This document shows, piece after piece, positions 1 to 6,959 of a stretch of DNA of 41,401 bases. Origin of the DNA: an uncultured Prevotellaceae bacterium. Its GTDB lineage: Bacteria; Bacteroidota; Bacteroidia; Bacteroidales; Bacteroidaceae. The position numbers were made by a program, and so were the translations under genes. The notes under the pieces were generated by a model, which was given only the letters and a program-made list of their open reading frames with translations, was not told the DNA's origin and made no database searches. The first letter of the stretch is position 1; every line of letters begins with the position of its first letter. The stretch is taken from positions 1-41,401 of the forward strand of contig CAMVJO010000004.1 of NCBI GenBank assembly GCA_947167835.1. The letters are read 5' to 3'.

Positions 1-146
1 TGGAATGGCTCCACCGACTGATTATGGAACCGAGAAGAATGTGGCGACGATACATCATCGGCGCCGTAAAGTTCCTTTATTATATAAGTAAAGAATGCAA
101 AAGAACCAATGAATGTCACAGAGTTTGGAATTTCAACGCTTGTTAG
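1..146 (+). CDS. WecG/TagA/CpsF-type glycosyltransferase, C-terminal end (partial)
   Basis: In frame 3 the plus strand reads EWLHRLIMEPRRMWRRYIIG, followed by a KFLYY motif, and stops at 144-146. The pattern EWL.RL..EP.R.W.RY..G is the conserved C-terminus of WecG/TagA/CpsF glycosyltransferases, which transfer N-acetylmannosamine-type sugars to lipid-linked acceptors in envelope polysaccharide synthesis. The gene enters from the left edge, so only about 47 codons are visible. Family resemblance ends near position 100. The last 14 or so codons are antisense to a BspA-like gene and look like acquired read-through. The family call rests on one short motif and is moderate. Confidence 0.6.
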   Translation, partial: EWLHRLIMEPRRMWRRYIIGAVKFLYYISKECKRTNECHRVWNFNAC

Positions 147-398
147 ACTGGAACAGCCAGAAAAAGAATTATTTCTAATGCTTGTCACAGCATAATTGGC
201 TCCATTATAGGTTACTTGGCTAGGAATCTCAATATCTCCTGCGTACTCTTCATCACCGGCAACGACTCCTACTTCATTAGGTGACTCAGAATCAGAAGTA
301 ATATAGTAATACAGGCCACCAATCATAAAGTCATAATCATTTGCACATATCTGAACAATGGATAGTAAAAACGTAAAGAGTAAGATTATTATTCGCAT
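1..398 (-). pseudogene. BspA-like leucine-rich repeat protein, 5' fragment
   Basis: An ATG at 398 opens a signal peptide (MRIIILLFTFLLSIVQICA). It is followed by a first BspA/LRR_5-type repeat whose core reads SFSGCSSLTSVEIPNSV. Proteins of this group are secreted surface proteins with many such 23-residue repeats. The resemblance stops near position 95. From there the frame stays open to the window edge but is simply antisense to the glycosyltransferase end and shows no further repeats. I therefore read it as a gene that lost its 3' part at a recombination junction. It could still be expressed as a chimera, and the left flank is not visible. Confidence 0.5.
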
Positions 399-450
399 AA
401 AAAACTTTTATTACTTATACATCTACATATAATTCGTATTCTGAAAACTA

Positions 451-500
451 TTAGTGTCCGCTAAAAAGAATTACATAATAAAACTTTCAACGGACACCAA
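451..500. repeat. 50-bp imperfect inverted repeat
   Basis: TTAGTGTCCGCTAAAAAG at 451-468 is answered by CTTTCAACGGACACCAA at 484-500. The arms are about 17 nt with a few mismatches and a 15-nt centre. TA lies immediately outside both ends. It sits between the end of gdhA and the start of the BspA-like fragment. It could be a minimal transposon-derived element or a hairpin that ends gdhA transcripts; no long T-run follows it. The rest of 399-563 shows nothing recognisable. Confidence 0.45.
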
Positions 501-563
501 TAATTATATATACTTATCGGAAAGAATTATCGTTCTTGCCGACAGTAGTACTAAAGGATTGCA

Positions 564-1898
564 TCAAATGATGCCTTGTCCTATCATTGCACGAGCGACC
601 TTCATGAAACCTGCGATGTTAGCGCCACGAACGTAATTGATATAGTTGTCTGTACGTCCATACTTCAGGCACTGGTCGTGAACGTCGTGCATAATCTGAT
701 GCAGGCGTTGATCTACTTCTTCGGCAGTCCATGAAATATGCATGGCGTTCTGTGTCATTTCCAAACCGCTGGTTGCTACACCGCCGCTGTTCACGGCCTT
801 TCCGGGAGCAAACGGAGTAAGTGTTTCGATGAAGAAATCTACGGCTTCAGCTGTGCAGCCCATATTGCTGACTTCGGCCACAAATTTCACGCCGTTGGCC
901 ACCAGTTTTTTGGCGTCCTCGAGATTGAGTTCGTTCTGCGTTGCACACGGCAGGGCAATGTCCACTTTCTGTTCCCAAGGCTTCTTTCCGGGGAAGAAGG
1001 TTGCTTCAGGATATTTCTTGGCGTAAGGAGCCACGATGTCCTCGCCTGAGAGACGGAGGTCGAGCATATATTCTATCTTTTCTCCGCTCACGCCTATCGG
1101 GTCATATACATATCCGTCGGGACCGCTCAGGGTTACCACTTTTGCTCCAAGTTCTGTTGCTTTCAATGCAGCACCCCATGCCACATTTCCGAAACCACTG
1201 ATAGAAACTGTCTTACCTTCGAGTTTCTCGTTGTAGTCTGCTAACATTTGCTCCACAAAGTAGAGTGCGCCAAAGCCAGTTGCTTCGGGACGGAGGATAC
1301 TTCCGCCAAATTCCATGCCTTTACCTGTGAAAGTGCCGGTATGTTGGTGCATCAACTTCTTATACATACCGTACATAAAGCCGACTTCTCTGCCGCCAAC
1401 GCCGATATCGCCTGCGGGAACGTCCTCATCTGGACCGACATGACGCCAGAGCTCGAGCATAAATGCCTGACAGAAGCGCATAATCTCGGCCTCGCTACGA
1501 CCACGTGGAGAGAAATCGCTACCACCTTTGGCTCCTCCCATCGGAAGTGTAGTCAAAGCGTTCTTAAAGGTCTGCTCAAAACCAAGGAACTTAAGAATGC
1601 TAAGGTTTACAGAGGGATGGAAACGTACACCGCCTTTATACGGGCCAATAGCGTTGTTGAATTGAACGCGATAACCGAGGTTTACCTGCACGTTACCGGC
1701 ATCATCTACCCAAGGTACGCGGAAAGTGATGATACGATCGGGCTCTACAAGGCGTTCGATGAGTTTTACCTTTTCAAACTCGGGGTGTTCATTGTAAACA
1801 TCCTCAATTGACAGAAGTACTTCGCGTACTGCCTGCAAATACTCTTTCTCACCTGGATGTTTGGCTTCCAAAGCAGCCAGGATTTCTTGTGTTTTCAT
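564..1898 (-). CDS. gdhA: NADP-type glutamate dehydrogenase
   Basis: This is a 444-residue hexameric (small-subunit) glutamate dehydrogenase, a typical length. It interconverts 2-oxoglutarate plus ammonia and glutamate in the cytoplasm, the main ammonium assimilation route in many Bacteroidales. The sequence shows the substrate region (GPYKGGVRFHPSVN, about 86-99), the catalytic lysine in PMGGAKGG (K124), the catalytic aspartate in PAGDIGVGGRE (D164) and the dinucleotide loop GFGNVA (235-240). The ATG at 1898 is preceded by an A/T-rich leader and a good promoter at 1972-2003, so it is probably transcribed alone. The cofactor is inferred from overall family similarity, not from a decisive residue. 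Confidence 0.96.
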   Translation of the reverse strand: MKTQEILAALEAKHPGEKEYLQAVREVLLSIEDVYNEHPEFEKVKLIERLVEPDRIITFRVPWVDDAGNVQVNLGYRVQFNNAIGPYKGGVRFHPSVNLSILKFLGFEQTFKNALTTLPMGGAKGGSDFSPRGRSEAEIMRFCQAFMLELWRHVGPDEDVPAGDIGVGGREVGFMYGMYKKLMHQHTGTFTGKGMEFGGSILRPEATGFGALYFVEQMLADYNEKLEGKTVSISGFGNVAWGAALKATELGAKVVTLSGPDGYVYDPIGVSGEKIEYMLDLRLSGEDIVAPYAKKYPEATFFPGKKPWEQKVDIALPCATQNELNLEDAKKLVANGVKFVAEVSNMGCTAEAVDFFIETLTPFAPGKAVNSGGVATSGLEMTQNAMHISWTAEEVDQRLHQIMHDVHDQCLKYGRTDNYINYVRGANIAGFMKVARAMIGQGII

Positions 1899-1971
1899 GT
1901 TTTTAATAAAAAAATAAAAAAGATTAGGGTTAAAAGGTTTTCAAGTGTCGTTCAAAATAAGATTAACGCTG

Positions 1972-2003
1972 CAAATTTAATATAAAAGATGATAGTAATC
2001 AAA
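1972..2003 (-). promoter_or_regulatory. Promoter of gdhA
   Basis: On the minus strand, TTTG (2003-2000) and TAAATTTG (1979-1972) are separated by 20 bp. This fits the Bacteroidetes primary sigma consensus (TTTG, about 19 bp, TAnnTTTG). Predicted transcription starts about 70 nt before the gdhA ATG. Confidence 0.55.
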
Positions 2004-2026
2004 AAAAACAACGATAATTAACTATC

Positions 2027-3505
2027 TTATTCCAACATTCTGTCTATTCCTTGTTCGCGATGTATGATGTGGACACGGACATGGTATTTCTCATGCAGGT
2101 GCTCTGCAATATGTTGTGCCGAATAGACGCTGCGATGTCTGCCGCCTGTACAGCCAAAGCATATCAAAAGATGAGTAAATCCGCGTTTGATGAATCTCTC
2201 GGCGTGATGTTCGCACAGAGGACGGATATGACTGAGGAATGTCAGTATCTCTCCGTCTTTTTCAAGGAAGTCTATCACCTCTTTGTCCAGTCCTGTCTTG
2301 TCTTTGTATATATCGTATCTGCCAGGATTGTGCGTGCTACGACAATCGAAGACATATCCTCCGCCATTTCCGCTGGGATCTTCGGGAATGCCCTTCTTAT
2401 AACTGAAACTCTGAACCGTGATGAGCAGTTCGCCCTGATTCTCATACTTAGATACCGAGGGTTGCAAAACAGCTCCTTCATTCAATCCACTCCTGCATTG
2501 CGGAAGATTGATAACCTCGTCAACTATCTCAGCAAGATAGGCATATTTCTCAGCCATGACGGGATTGCGGCTGTAGAGTTGCTTGATATTTCTCAAAGCA
2601 AAGGGAATGCTGTTGAGGAAATACTGCTTACGCTCGAAGAATCCGCGCAAACCGTAAGCTCCAAGCACCTGCAAAGAACGGAAGAGGATAAAGCAGTCAA
2701 TTTGCTGCATGAATTTCTCAGTATCTACATCCTGCAATTTGCGAAGTTCGTCCAAATAGCAATTGATGAGGTGATTTCGCAAATCATTCGAGAACTTAGA
2801 CGAAGCCTGCCAAAGGAAAGAAACGAGATCATACTGCAATGGCCCCTGAAATCCCCCCTGAAAATCTATAAAATAGGGCTCTGATTCATTTAGGAGCATT
2901 ACGTTGCGGGCTTGGAAGTCGCGATAGAGGAAACCTACCTGCTGATTTTCCATGATATCGGCAGCCAGACGCTCAAAGTCGCGCTCTAATCGGCGTTCGT
3001 CGAAGTGATGATCAAGAGGTTTGAGAAAACAATACTTAAAGTAGTTCAAGTCGAAAAAGACGGTCATCTTGTCGAAAGGTTCTGGATGCAGGCAATGCGT
3101 ATATTCCAGTCCTGTATTACCTTCCACCTGGAAATGCGGGAGTAGTCGCACCGTCTTTTCGAGTAGCGCCACATCTTTATCAGTATAATTGAAATTATTT
3201 TCGCGCGAGGGCTTCAGAGCATCATAAAGTGCCAATCCTCCCAAGTCGGTTTGCAGATAACGCATACCGTCTTCGCTCACGGCAATGATATGTGGCACAG
3301 GCAGTTTCTTTTCCTCGAAATGCCTACTCAGATATACGAAACATTCGTTTTCTGCCTGGGATTGTCCAATAACACCTACTACGGTTTCATCGTCGTTTAG
3401 CCAAAGGCGGACATAAACTCGGTTACTTCCCGCTTTTGCTATCTGCTTCGTACGGGCAGGTGCCACGTGATAGGTCTGTTCAAAGAGATTGATGAGTTCT
3501 TGCAT
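2027..3505 (-). CDS. APH-type kinase fused to RapZ C-terminal domain
   Basis: The 492 residues fall into two parts. Residues 20-320 form an aminoglycoside phosphotransferase-fold kinase, with catalytic loop YRDFQARN (D196) and metal aspartate in FIDFQ (D214). Such kinases include AmgK, which phosphorylates cell-wall amino sugars. Residues 360-490 match the RapZ C-terminal domain, including GCTGGRHRSV at 451-460. In E. coli that domain binds GlcN6P and small RNAs that control glmS. RapZ's own N-terminal P-loop domain is absent and replaced by the kinase. The gene is last in an operon with rsmE and an ABC ATPase, 15 nt downstream of the latter. A role linking amino-sugar phosphorylation to sensing is inference; the substrate is unknown. 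Confidence 0.85.
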   Translation of the reverse strand: MQELINLFEQTYHVAPARTKQIAKAGSNRVYVRLWLNDDETVVGVIGQSQAENECFVYLSRHFEEKKLPVPHIIAVSEDGMRYLQTDLGGLALYDALKPSRENNFNYTDKDVALLEKTVRLLPHFQVEGNTGLEYTHCLHPEPFDKMTVFFDLNYFKYCFLKPLDHHFDERRLERDFERLAADIMENQQVGFLYRDFQARNVMLLNESEPYFIDFQGGFQGPLQYDLVSFLWQASSKFSNDLRNHLINCYLDELRKLQDVDTEKFMQQIDCFILFRSLQVLGAYGLRGFFERKQYFLNSIPFALRNIKQLYSRNPVMAEKYAYLAEIVDEVINLPQCRSGLNEGAVLQPSVSKYENQGELLITVQSFSYKKGIPEDPSGNGGGYVFDCRSTHNPGRYDIYKDKTGLDKEVIDFLEKDGEILTFLSHIRPLCEHHAERFIKRGFTHLLICFGCTGGRHRSVYSAQHIAEHLHEKYHVRVHIIHREQGIDRMLE

Positions 3506-3520
3506 GAACTTATAGTATAT

Positions 3521-4168
3521 TTATAGTCCTTTATATATTATATCGTATTCCAACGGCAGGCGTTGTCCGATGCTAGTAACAATCAGTCCTGCCTGCTGCC
3601 TCTTAACTTCGCGCTCTATCATAGCAGCCATGATTTCTGCATTCTCCGTGTCAAGATGACTGATGGGTTCATCCACAATCAGGAAATCGAAAGGCGTAAC
3701 CAGCGCACGTATCAAGGCCAAACGTTGCTGCTGTCCGAAACTTAGTTTGCTAACGGGTACATCCCATTTGCCGGCTATGTGCAACTCGTCGAACATTCGC
3801 TTTATTTCTTCAGTAGTGACGTGATTGGTGAGCGTATTCTTGATGAAAACATTCTCCGAAGCCGTGAGTTCTGGGAAGAGTCGGAGTTCTTGAAAAAGAA
3901 GTGAGATAGAATTTCGACGCAAAGCCGTCCATTCTTTTTCTTTAAGGCTACGGATGTTTTTGCCGTCAAACAAAATTTCGCCTTCATAGTCTTTTCTGTG
4001 TCCAAGAATATAGCTACAAAGTGTCGTCTTCCCTTTCCCCGACTGCGCCTCTATTAAATATTTTCGTCCCTTCTCGAAAACGATGGTATTCCCCCACACT
4101 TCGCTCTTGAAGTCGGGTTCGTTTTTGAAAATCTGCGGCATCACGCGATCAAAGGTTATGGTATTCAT
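3521..4168 (-). CDS. Lone ABC transporter ATP-binding protein
   Basis: This 215-residue ABC ATPase has a Walker A of unusual sequence (AQSGKGKTT, 41-49, in place of GxSGSGKST). It also has a Q-loop (LLFQELRLFPELT, about 94-102), signature LSFGQQQ (142-148) and Walker B LIVDEP (163-168). It resembles the LolD/FtsE/MacB branch by size and by its FPELTASENV segment. No permease gene is adjacent: its neighbours are rsmE upstream (25-nt gap) and the kinase-RapZ fusion downstream (15-nt gap). The partner must be encoded elsewhere, or the ATPase works in a non-transport role. The transported substrate cannot be deduced. Confidence 0.85.
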   Translation of the reverse strand: MNTITFDRVMPQIFKNEPDFKSEVWGNTIVFEKGRKYLIEAQSGKGKTTLCSYILGHRKDYEGEILFDGKNIRSLKEKEWTALRRNSISLLFQELRLFPELTASENVFIKNTLTNHVTTEEIKRMFDELHIAGKWDVPVSKLSFGQQQRLALIRALVTPFDFLIVDEPISHLDTENAEIMAAMIEREVKRQQAGLIVTSIGQRLPLEYDIIYKGL

Positions 4169-4193
4169 AGTATGAAGGCTGAATAGTCAAAAA

Positions 4194-4976
4194 CTAAAGG
4201 ACGGCTTTTTTGATATACATCATTTCCACGGCCGAAAGTCCGGCAGTTTCTGTACGCAAGCGGTTATTACCGAGGCTGACAGGCTTGAATCCTGATTTTT
4301 CGGCCATGCGCACTTCGTCAAGACTGAAATCTCCCTCAGGGCCTATACAAACTATGGTCTCAGCATGGGCATCAATACAATTAAACAGGAAGGGCTTTTC
4401 ATTACCCGTAAGAGCATAGAAGGCAGTTTCGGCTTCTTTACGTTTTTGTACCTCATCTGTAAGATCAGCTTCGTTATAACAATGTGCAATAAACTTCTGT
4501 TCGATCTGACAACGCTCTACGAATTTGGCAAAGGGCACCATTTCGTTTATTACAGGCAGAACAGCCTTGTGACTTTGCTTCATCGCAGAAATTGCGACCT
4601 TTATTAAACGTTCTGTCTTGACGTTTCTGCGCTCGGAGTTCCTACATTCCAAAAAAGTAATGCTATCTACGCCCATTTCAACGGCTTTCTCTACCATCCA
4701 CTCCATGCGGTCCATATTTTTAGTAGGAGCAATAGCCAAGTGGATGCCTTTATGCCACGTGGGTTGCACGCTCTCTTCAGAAAGAACCTTTACCGAACAT
4801 CTTTTGGCCGATGCCGCAGCAATGGCACAGCGGAATGCCCTACCCTGCCCGTCTGTAATCCATAATTCATCGCCTACCTCATAACGCAGGACGCGCAGAA
4901 TATGCTTGGCTTCTTCTTCGGGTAAATCAAGCACGCGGGGAATATCCGGAGCATAGAACAATCTCACTTCTTTCAT
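4194..4976 (-). CDS. rsmE: 16S rRNA m3U1498 methyltransferase RsmE
   Basis: RsmE methylates N3 of U1498 in 16S rRNA using S-adenosylmethionine. The protein has an N-terminal PUA-like part and a C-terminal SPOUT knot. The knot is recognisable by CIGPEGDFSLDEV and by SLGNNRLRTETAGLSAVEMM near the C-terminus. I chose the ATG at 4976 (MKEVRLFYAPD, 260 residues), where family members normally begin, over a TTG four codons upstream. It is second in an operon after the BFN gene. A mobile element at 5012-5199 now lies between them, 35 bp upstream of this start. Confidence 0.93.
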   Translation of the reverse strand: MKEVRLFYAPDIPRVLDLPEEEAKHILRVLRYEVGDELWITDGQGRAFRCAIAAASAKRCSVKVLSEESVQPTWHKGIHLAIAPTKNMDRMEWMVEKAVEMGVDSITFLECRNSERRNVKTERLIKVAISAMKQSHKAVLPVINEMVPFAKFVERCQIEQKFIAHCYNEADLTDEVQKRKEAETAFYALTGNEKPFLFNCIDAHAETIVCIGPEGDFSLDEVRMAEKSGFKPVSLGNNRLRTETAGLSAVEMMYIKKAVL

Positions 4977-5011
4977 CTGGGAAAACAATTATATGTCACA
5001 CAACCATTTAT

Positions 5012-5199
5012 AGGGTTGTTCTAAGAATTAGTTTAAAATATTGGGAAGTTCTTTTATGGTCTGTATGATTTTTCAATCTTTTTGGCGCTTTCGTCTTTAA
5101 TTCCTTGAACCATAGCTTGCTATGCTTCTGCAAAATTAAAAACAAAATCACTCAAAAATCTTTGAATAATCAAAACAGCCTAATTATTAGAACAACCCT
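5012..5199 (-). mobile_element. MITE-like element, copy A (short form, 188 bp)
   Basis: The terminal inverted repeats begin AGGGTTGTTCTAAGAATTAG and end CTAATTATTAGAACAACCCT. AT flanks both ends (5010-5011 and 5200-5201), consistent with a 2-bp target duplication. The interior carries the family core: an inverted pair TTTAAT...ATTAAA enclosing CATAGCTTGCTATG, next to TTCCTTGAACC. It lacks the optional promoter module of the long copies. It lies inside an operon, between the BFN stop codon and rsmE, with its core oriented toward rsmE. I recall no named element matching it. Confidence 0.8.
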
Positions 5200-5794
5200 A
5201 TAAAGCCTCCGTACCGTCTATTTCTTGCGGCTCATCAAGTTGCTGTTCAACGAGAGTTTTGCGACGCTTTAACTCATCTCGCAATGCACCTGCCAGTTCA
5301 AAGCGTTCTTCCTTGACAGCCGATTCAAGAGCTTCTTCAAGCATTTTGTCTGTTAGCGAGAAAACTGGAAAAGCTACCACATCCGGGCGGATTTCCTTGC
5401 CAATATATTTATCAAAAACCTGCTGCTCCATCAGCATAGGGCATCCCGTTTTCAGAGCAGCCACAAAACCGAGCATGATGTCGGTATCTACAGTTTTGCT
5501 GACGCCATTCTGCGTCATAGTAATAGAGGCGGTATAAATCCCGGCGTTTCCGCCTTTAATAACGATACTTTCAATATCAACGCCAAAGTGCAACGATACC
5601 AATTGGTACAATCCCTCCATGGCATCGCCGTGAGTCATCACATTACTGATAGTCTCAAACTGATTCTTATTGACTAAAATCGGTACACAACGCTTTCCCT
5701 CTGTCTCGCGCAGGAGTACGATATAGCCCTCCTTGCTCGAAACACTTTTTGTAAGGCCTAAAAATCTGAGACTGATATATATCTTGTCGTCCAT
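5198..5794 (-). CDS. Bifunctional nuclease (BFN/DUF151) domain protein with UVR motif
   Basis: The 198-residue cytoplasmic protein has a BFN/DUF151 domain at about 5-135 (segments SLRFLGLTKS, YIVLLRETEGKRCVPILV and TDIMLGFVAALKTGCPM). A C-terminal UvrB/UvrC motif follows (LEEALESAVKEERFELAGAL, about 150-170). This two-domain layout is common in Bacteroidetes. BFN homologues have been reported with DNase and RNase activity; the role here is unknown. Its TAG stop uses the last two bases of mobile-element copy A plus one flanking base. The pre-insertion sequence would have had TAA at the same codon, so the protein is unchanged. A strong promoter with an operator-like inverted repeat lies just upstream. 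Confidence 0.88.
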   Translation of the reverse strand: MDDKIYISLRFLGLTKSVSSKEGYIVLLRETEGKRCVPILVNKNQFETISNVMTHGDAMEGLYQLVSLHFGVDIESIVIKGGNAGIYTASITMTQNGVSKTVDTDIMLGFVAALKTGCPMLMEQQVFDKYIGKEIRPDVVAFPVFSLTDKMLEEALESAVKEERFELAGALRDELKRRKTLVEQQLDEPQEIDGTEAL

Positions 5795-5823
5795 ATCCTA
5801 CTATTATCTGTTCACAATATTAT

Positions 5824-5860
5824 TTGCATACAAAGTTATACATTATTTGTATGCAACAAA
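5824..5860 (-). promoter_or_regulatory. Promoter with overlapping perfect inverted repeat (BFN-rsmE operon)
   Basis: On the minus strand TTTG (5860-5857), an 18-bp spacer and TAACTTTG (5838-5831) form a good Bacteroidetes promoter, with a leader of about 30 nt. A perfect 11-bp inverted repeat, TTGCATACAAA (5824-5834) and TTTGTATGCAA (5846-5856), covers the spacer and the -7 box. That is where a repressor would bind. The regulator is unknown. Confidence 0.5.
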
Positions 5861-6017
5861 GCACAAAATCCCTCTTTTTTCACTTTTTAGGAAAAATATG
5901 TAGGAAAAACGATTTGGAAGTCCGTATATTTATCAAAACTTGTCCAAAGGAAAAAGTATTAACCCGAACAAATTCTACCAAGAAAAGCACCAAAGCATCC
6001 CATTTCCTGATGAAAAG

Positions 6018-6155
6018 AAAATACCGTGCTTTATCTTCAAAAAGATGTGGCACATCTCCAAAAAGATAAGGGACTTCTCGCGGGAGAAAAGGCACATCTT
6101 CAAAAAGACAAGGGACATCTCTAAGAAGATAACAGACTTCTCAAAAGAGATATAA
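6018..6155. repeat. 21-nt periodic array 1
   Basis: About six consecutive units repeat with an exact 21-nt period: 6018, 6039, 6060, 6081, 6102 and 6123, trailing off after 6143. Units follow the pattern AAAAAGAT..GGGAC.TCTC and contain short dyads such as AGATGTGGCACATCT. On the plus strand they can be read as seven-residue steps (ISKKIRD), but there is no convincing start or homology. It occupies the gap between the BFN gene and DUF4923, both on the minus strand. The remainder of 5861-6017 shows nothing recognisable. Confidence 0.8.
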
Positions 6156-6190
6156 GAAAAAGACCACAAGCAAAACGAATGCCTGTGGCC
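6152..6190 (-). terminator. Rho-independent terminator after DUF4923 gene
   Basis: On the minus strand GGCCACAGGC, a short loop and GCTTGTGGTC are followed by TTTTTCTTAT. It starts about 40 nt after the stop codon of the DUF4923 gene. Confidence 0.65.
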
Positions 6191-6230
6191 ATTGATACTA
6201 CAAATTATTAATTACTGCTTTAGGAAATGA

Positions 6231-6932
6231 TTATTTTCCCATTTCAAGACCTACGCGCAGGCCATCATAATTGCTAAGAAGCGTACTAAGAGTTTTCAAC
6301 GTGTCGTTACCTGAAAGAGTACCGAGGGTAGATGCCAATTTCAGGAGTTTATCGCTCTCGAAAAGGAGGCTGATATTTCCGTTCAGGCTTCTGACAACGT
6401 ATGGAGAGGAGGTAAAGAGACCGCCAAGCATGGAAAGTTTCACTTGCTTGTTAGTAGCATCATAGGCATACGTTCCGCTCAATTTTTTACCCATGAACAC
6501 GCCACTGAAAGTCTTGTCCTCGTTGAAAGTAAACTGGCATTTCTGAGCATTAAAGCCTGCCTTCGTTAAATAACCGTTCACCTTGCTCTCTAATTCGGCA
6601 GCAGCCACTTCGCCACCGGCTTTCATCAAGAGATTCTGCGACTCAAACACGCAGTCGCTTCCTTTATATTTCCAGGTGCCGTACAAATCTTTCTCCGTCA
6701 TATTGGAAGCTCCGAGCACATCGCCCAGAATAGAACCGATAGCGGAAGAAAGGATACCACTCGTAGATGTCGTTCCCGAAGTCTTAGACGTAGTTGTCTG
6801 CGAGGTCGTTCCCTGTGAGCCAGCGCCCATCAAAACAGTATTTACACCAGATAACACATCGGCTGTATTCGTGTTACAAGCCGAAAAAAACAATGTAGCA
6901 AAAATTGCTACTCCAACAAATGTTTTTTTCAT
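6231..6932 (-). CDS. DUF4923-family lipoprotein
   Basis: The protein has 233 residues with a lipoprotein signal ending at FFSAC (Cys19), followed by a Ser/Thr/Gly-rich linker (about 35-60). The globular part from about residue 78 (LYGTWKYKGSDCVF) to the end matches my memory of DUF4923, a lipocalin-like family widespread in Bacteroidales. Its function is unknown. It is probably anchored in the outer or inner membrane facing the periplasm. It lies just downstream of a TonB-dependent receptor on the same strand, with 27 nt between them, so the two may be cotranscribed. A terminator follows it. Confidence 0.8.
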   Translation of the reverse strand: MKKTFVGVAIFATLFFSACNTNTADVLSGVNTVLMGAGSQGTTSQTTTSKTSGTTSTSGILSSAIGSILGDVLGASNMTEKDLYGTWKYKGSDCVFESQNLLMKAGGEVAAAELESKVNGYLTKAGFNAQKCQFTFNEDKTFSGVFMGKKLSGTYAYDATNKQVKLSMLGGLFTSSPYVVRSLNGNISLLFESDKLLKLASTLGTLSGNDTLKTLSTLLSNYDGLRVGLEMGK

Positions 6933-6959
6933 TACTATAATTATAATTCTATGATTAGT

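Noticed and set aside
454..636. Open frame of 60 codons on the plus strand
   Set aside because: It crosses the inverted repeat and runs antisense into the end of gdhA; there is no homology or promoter.
2051..2884. 277-codon plus-strand frame opposite the kinase-RapZ gene
   Set aside because: It is antisense to a gene with clear domains on the other strand; the composition is that of a shadow frame.
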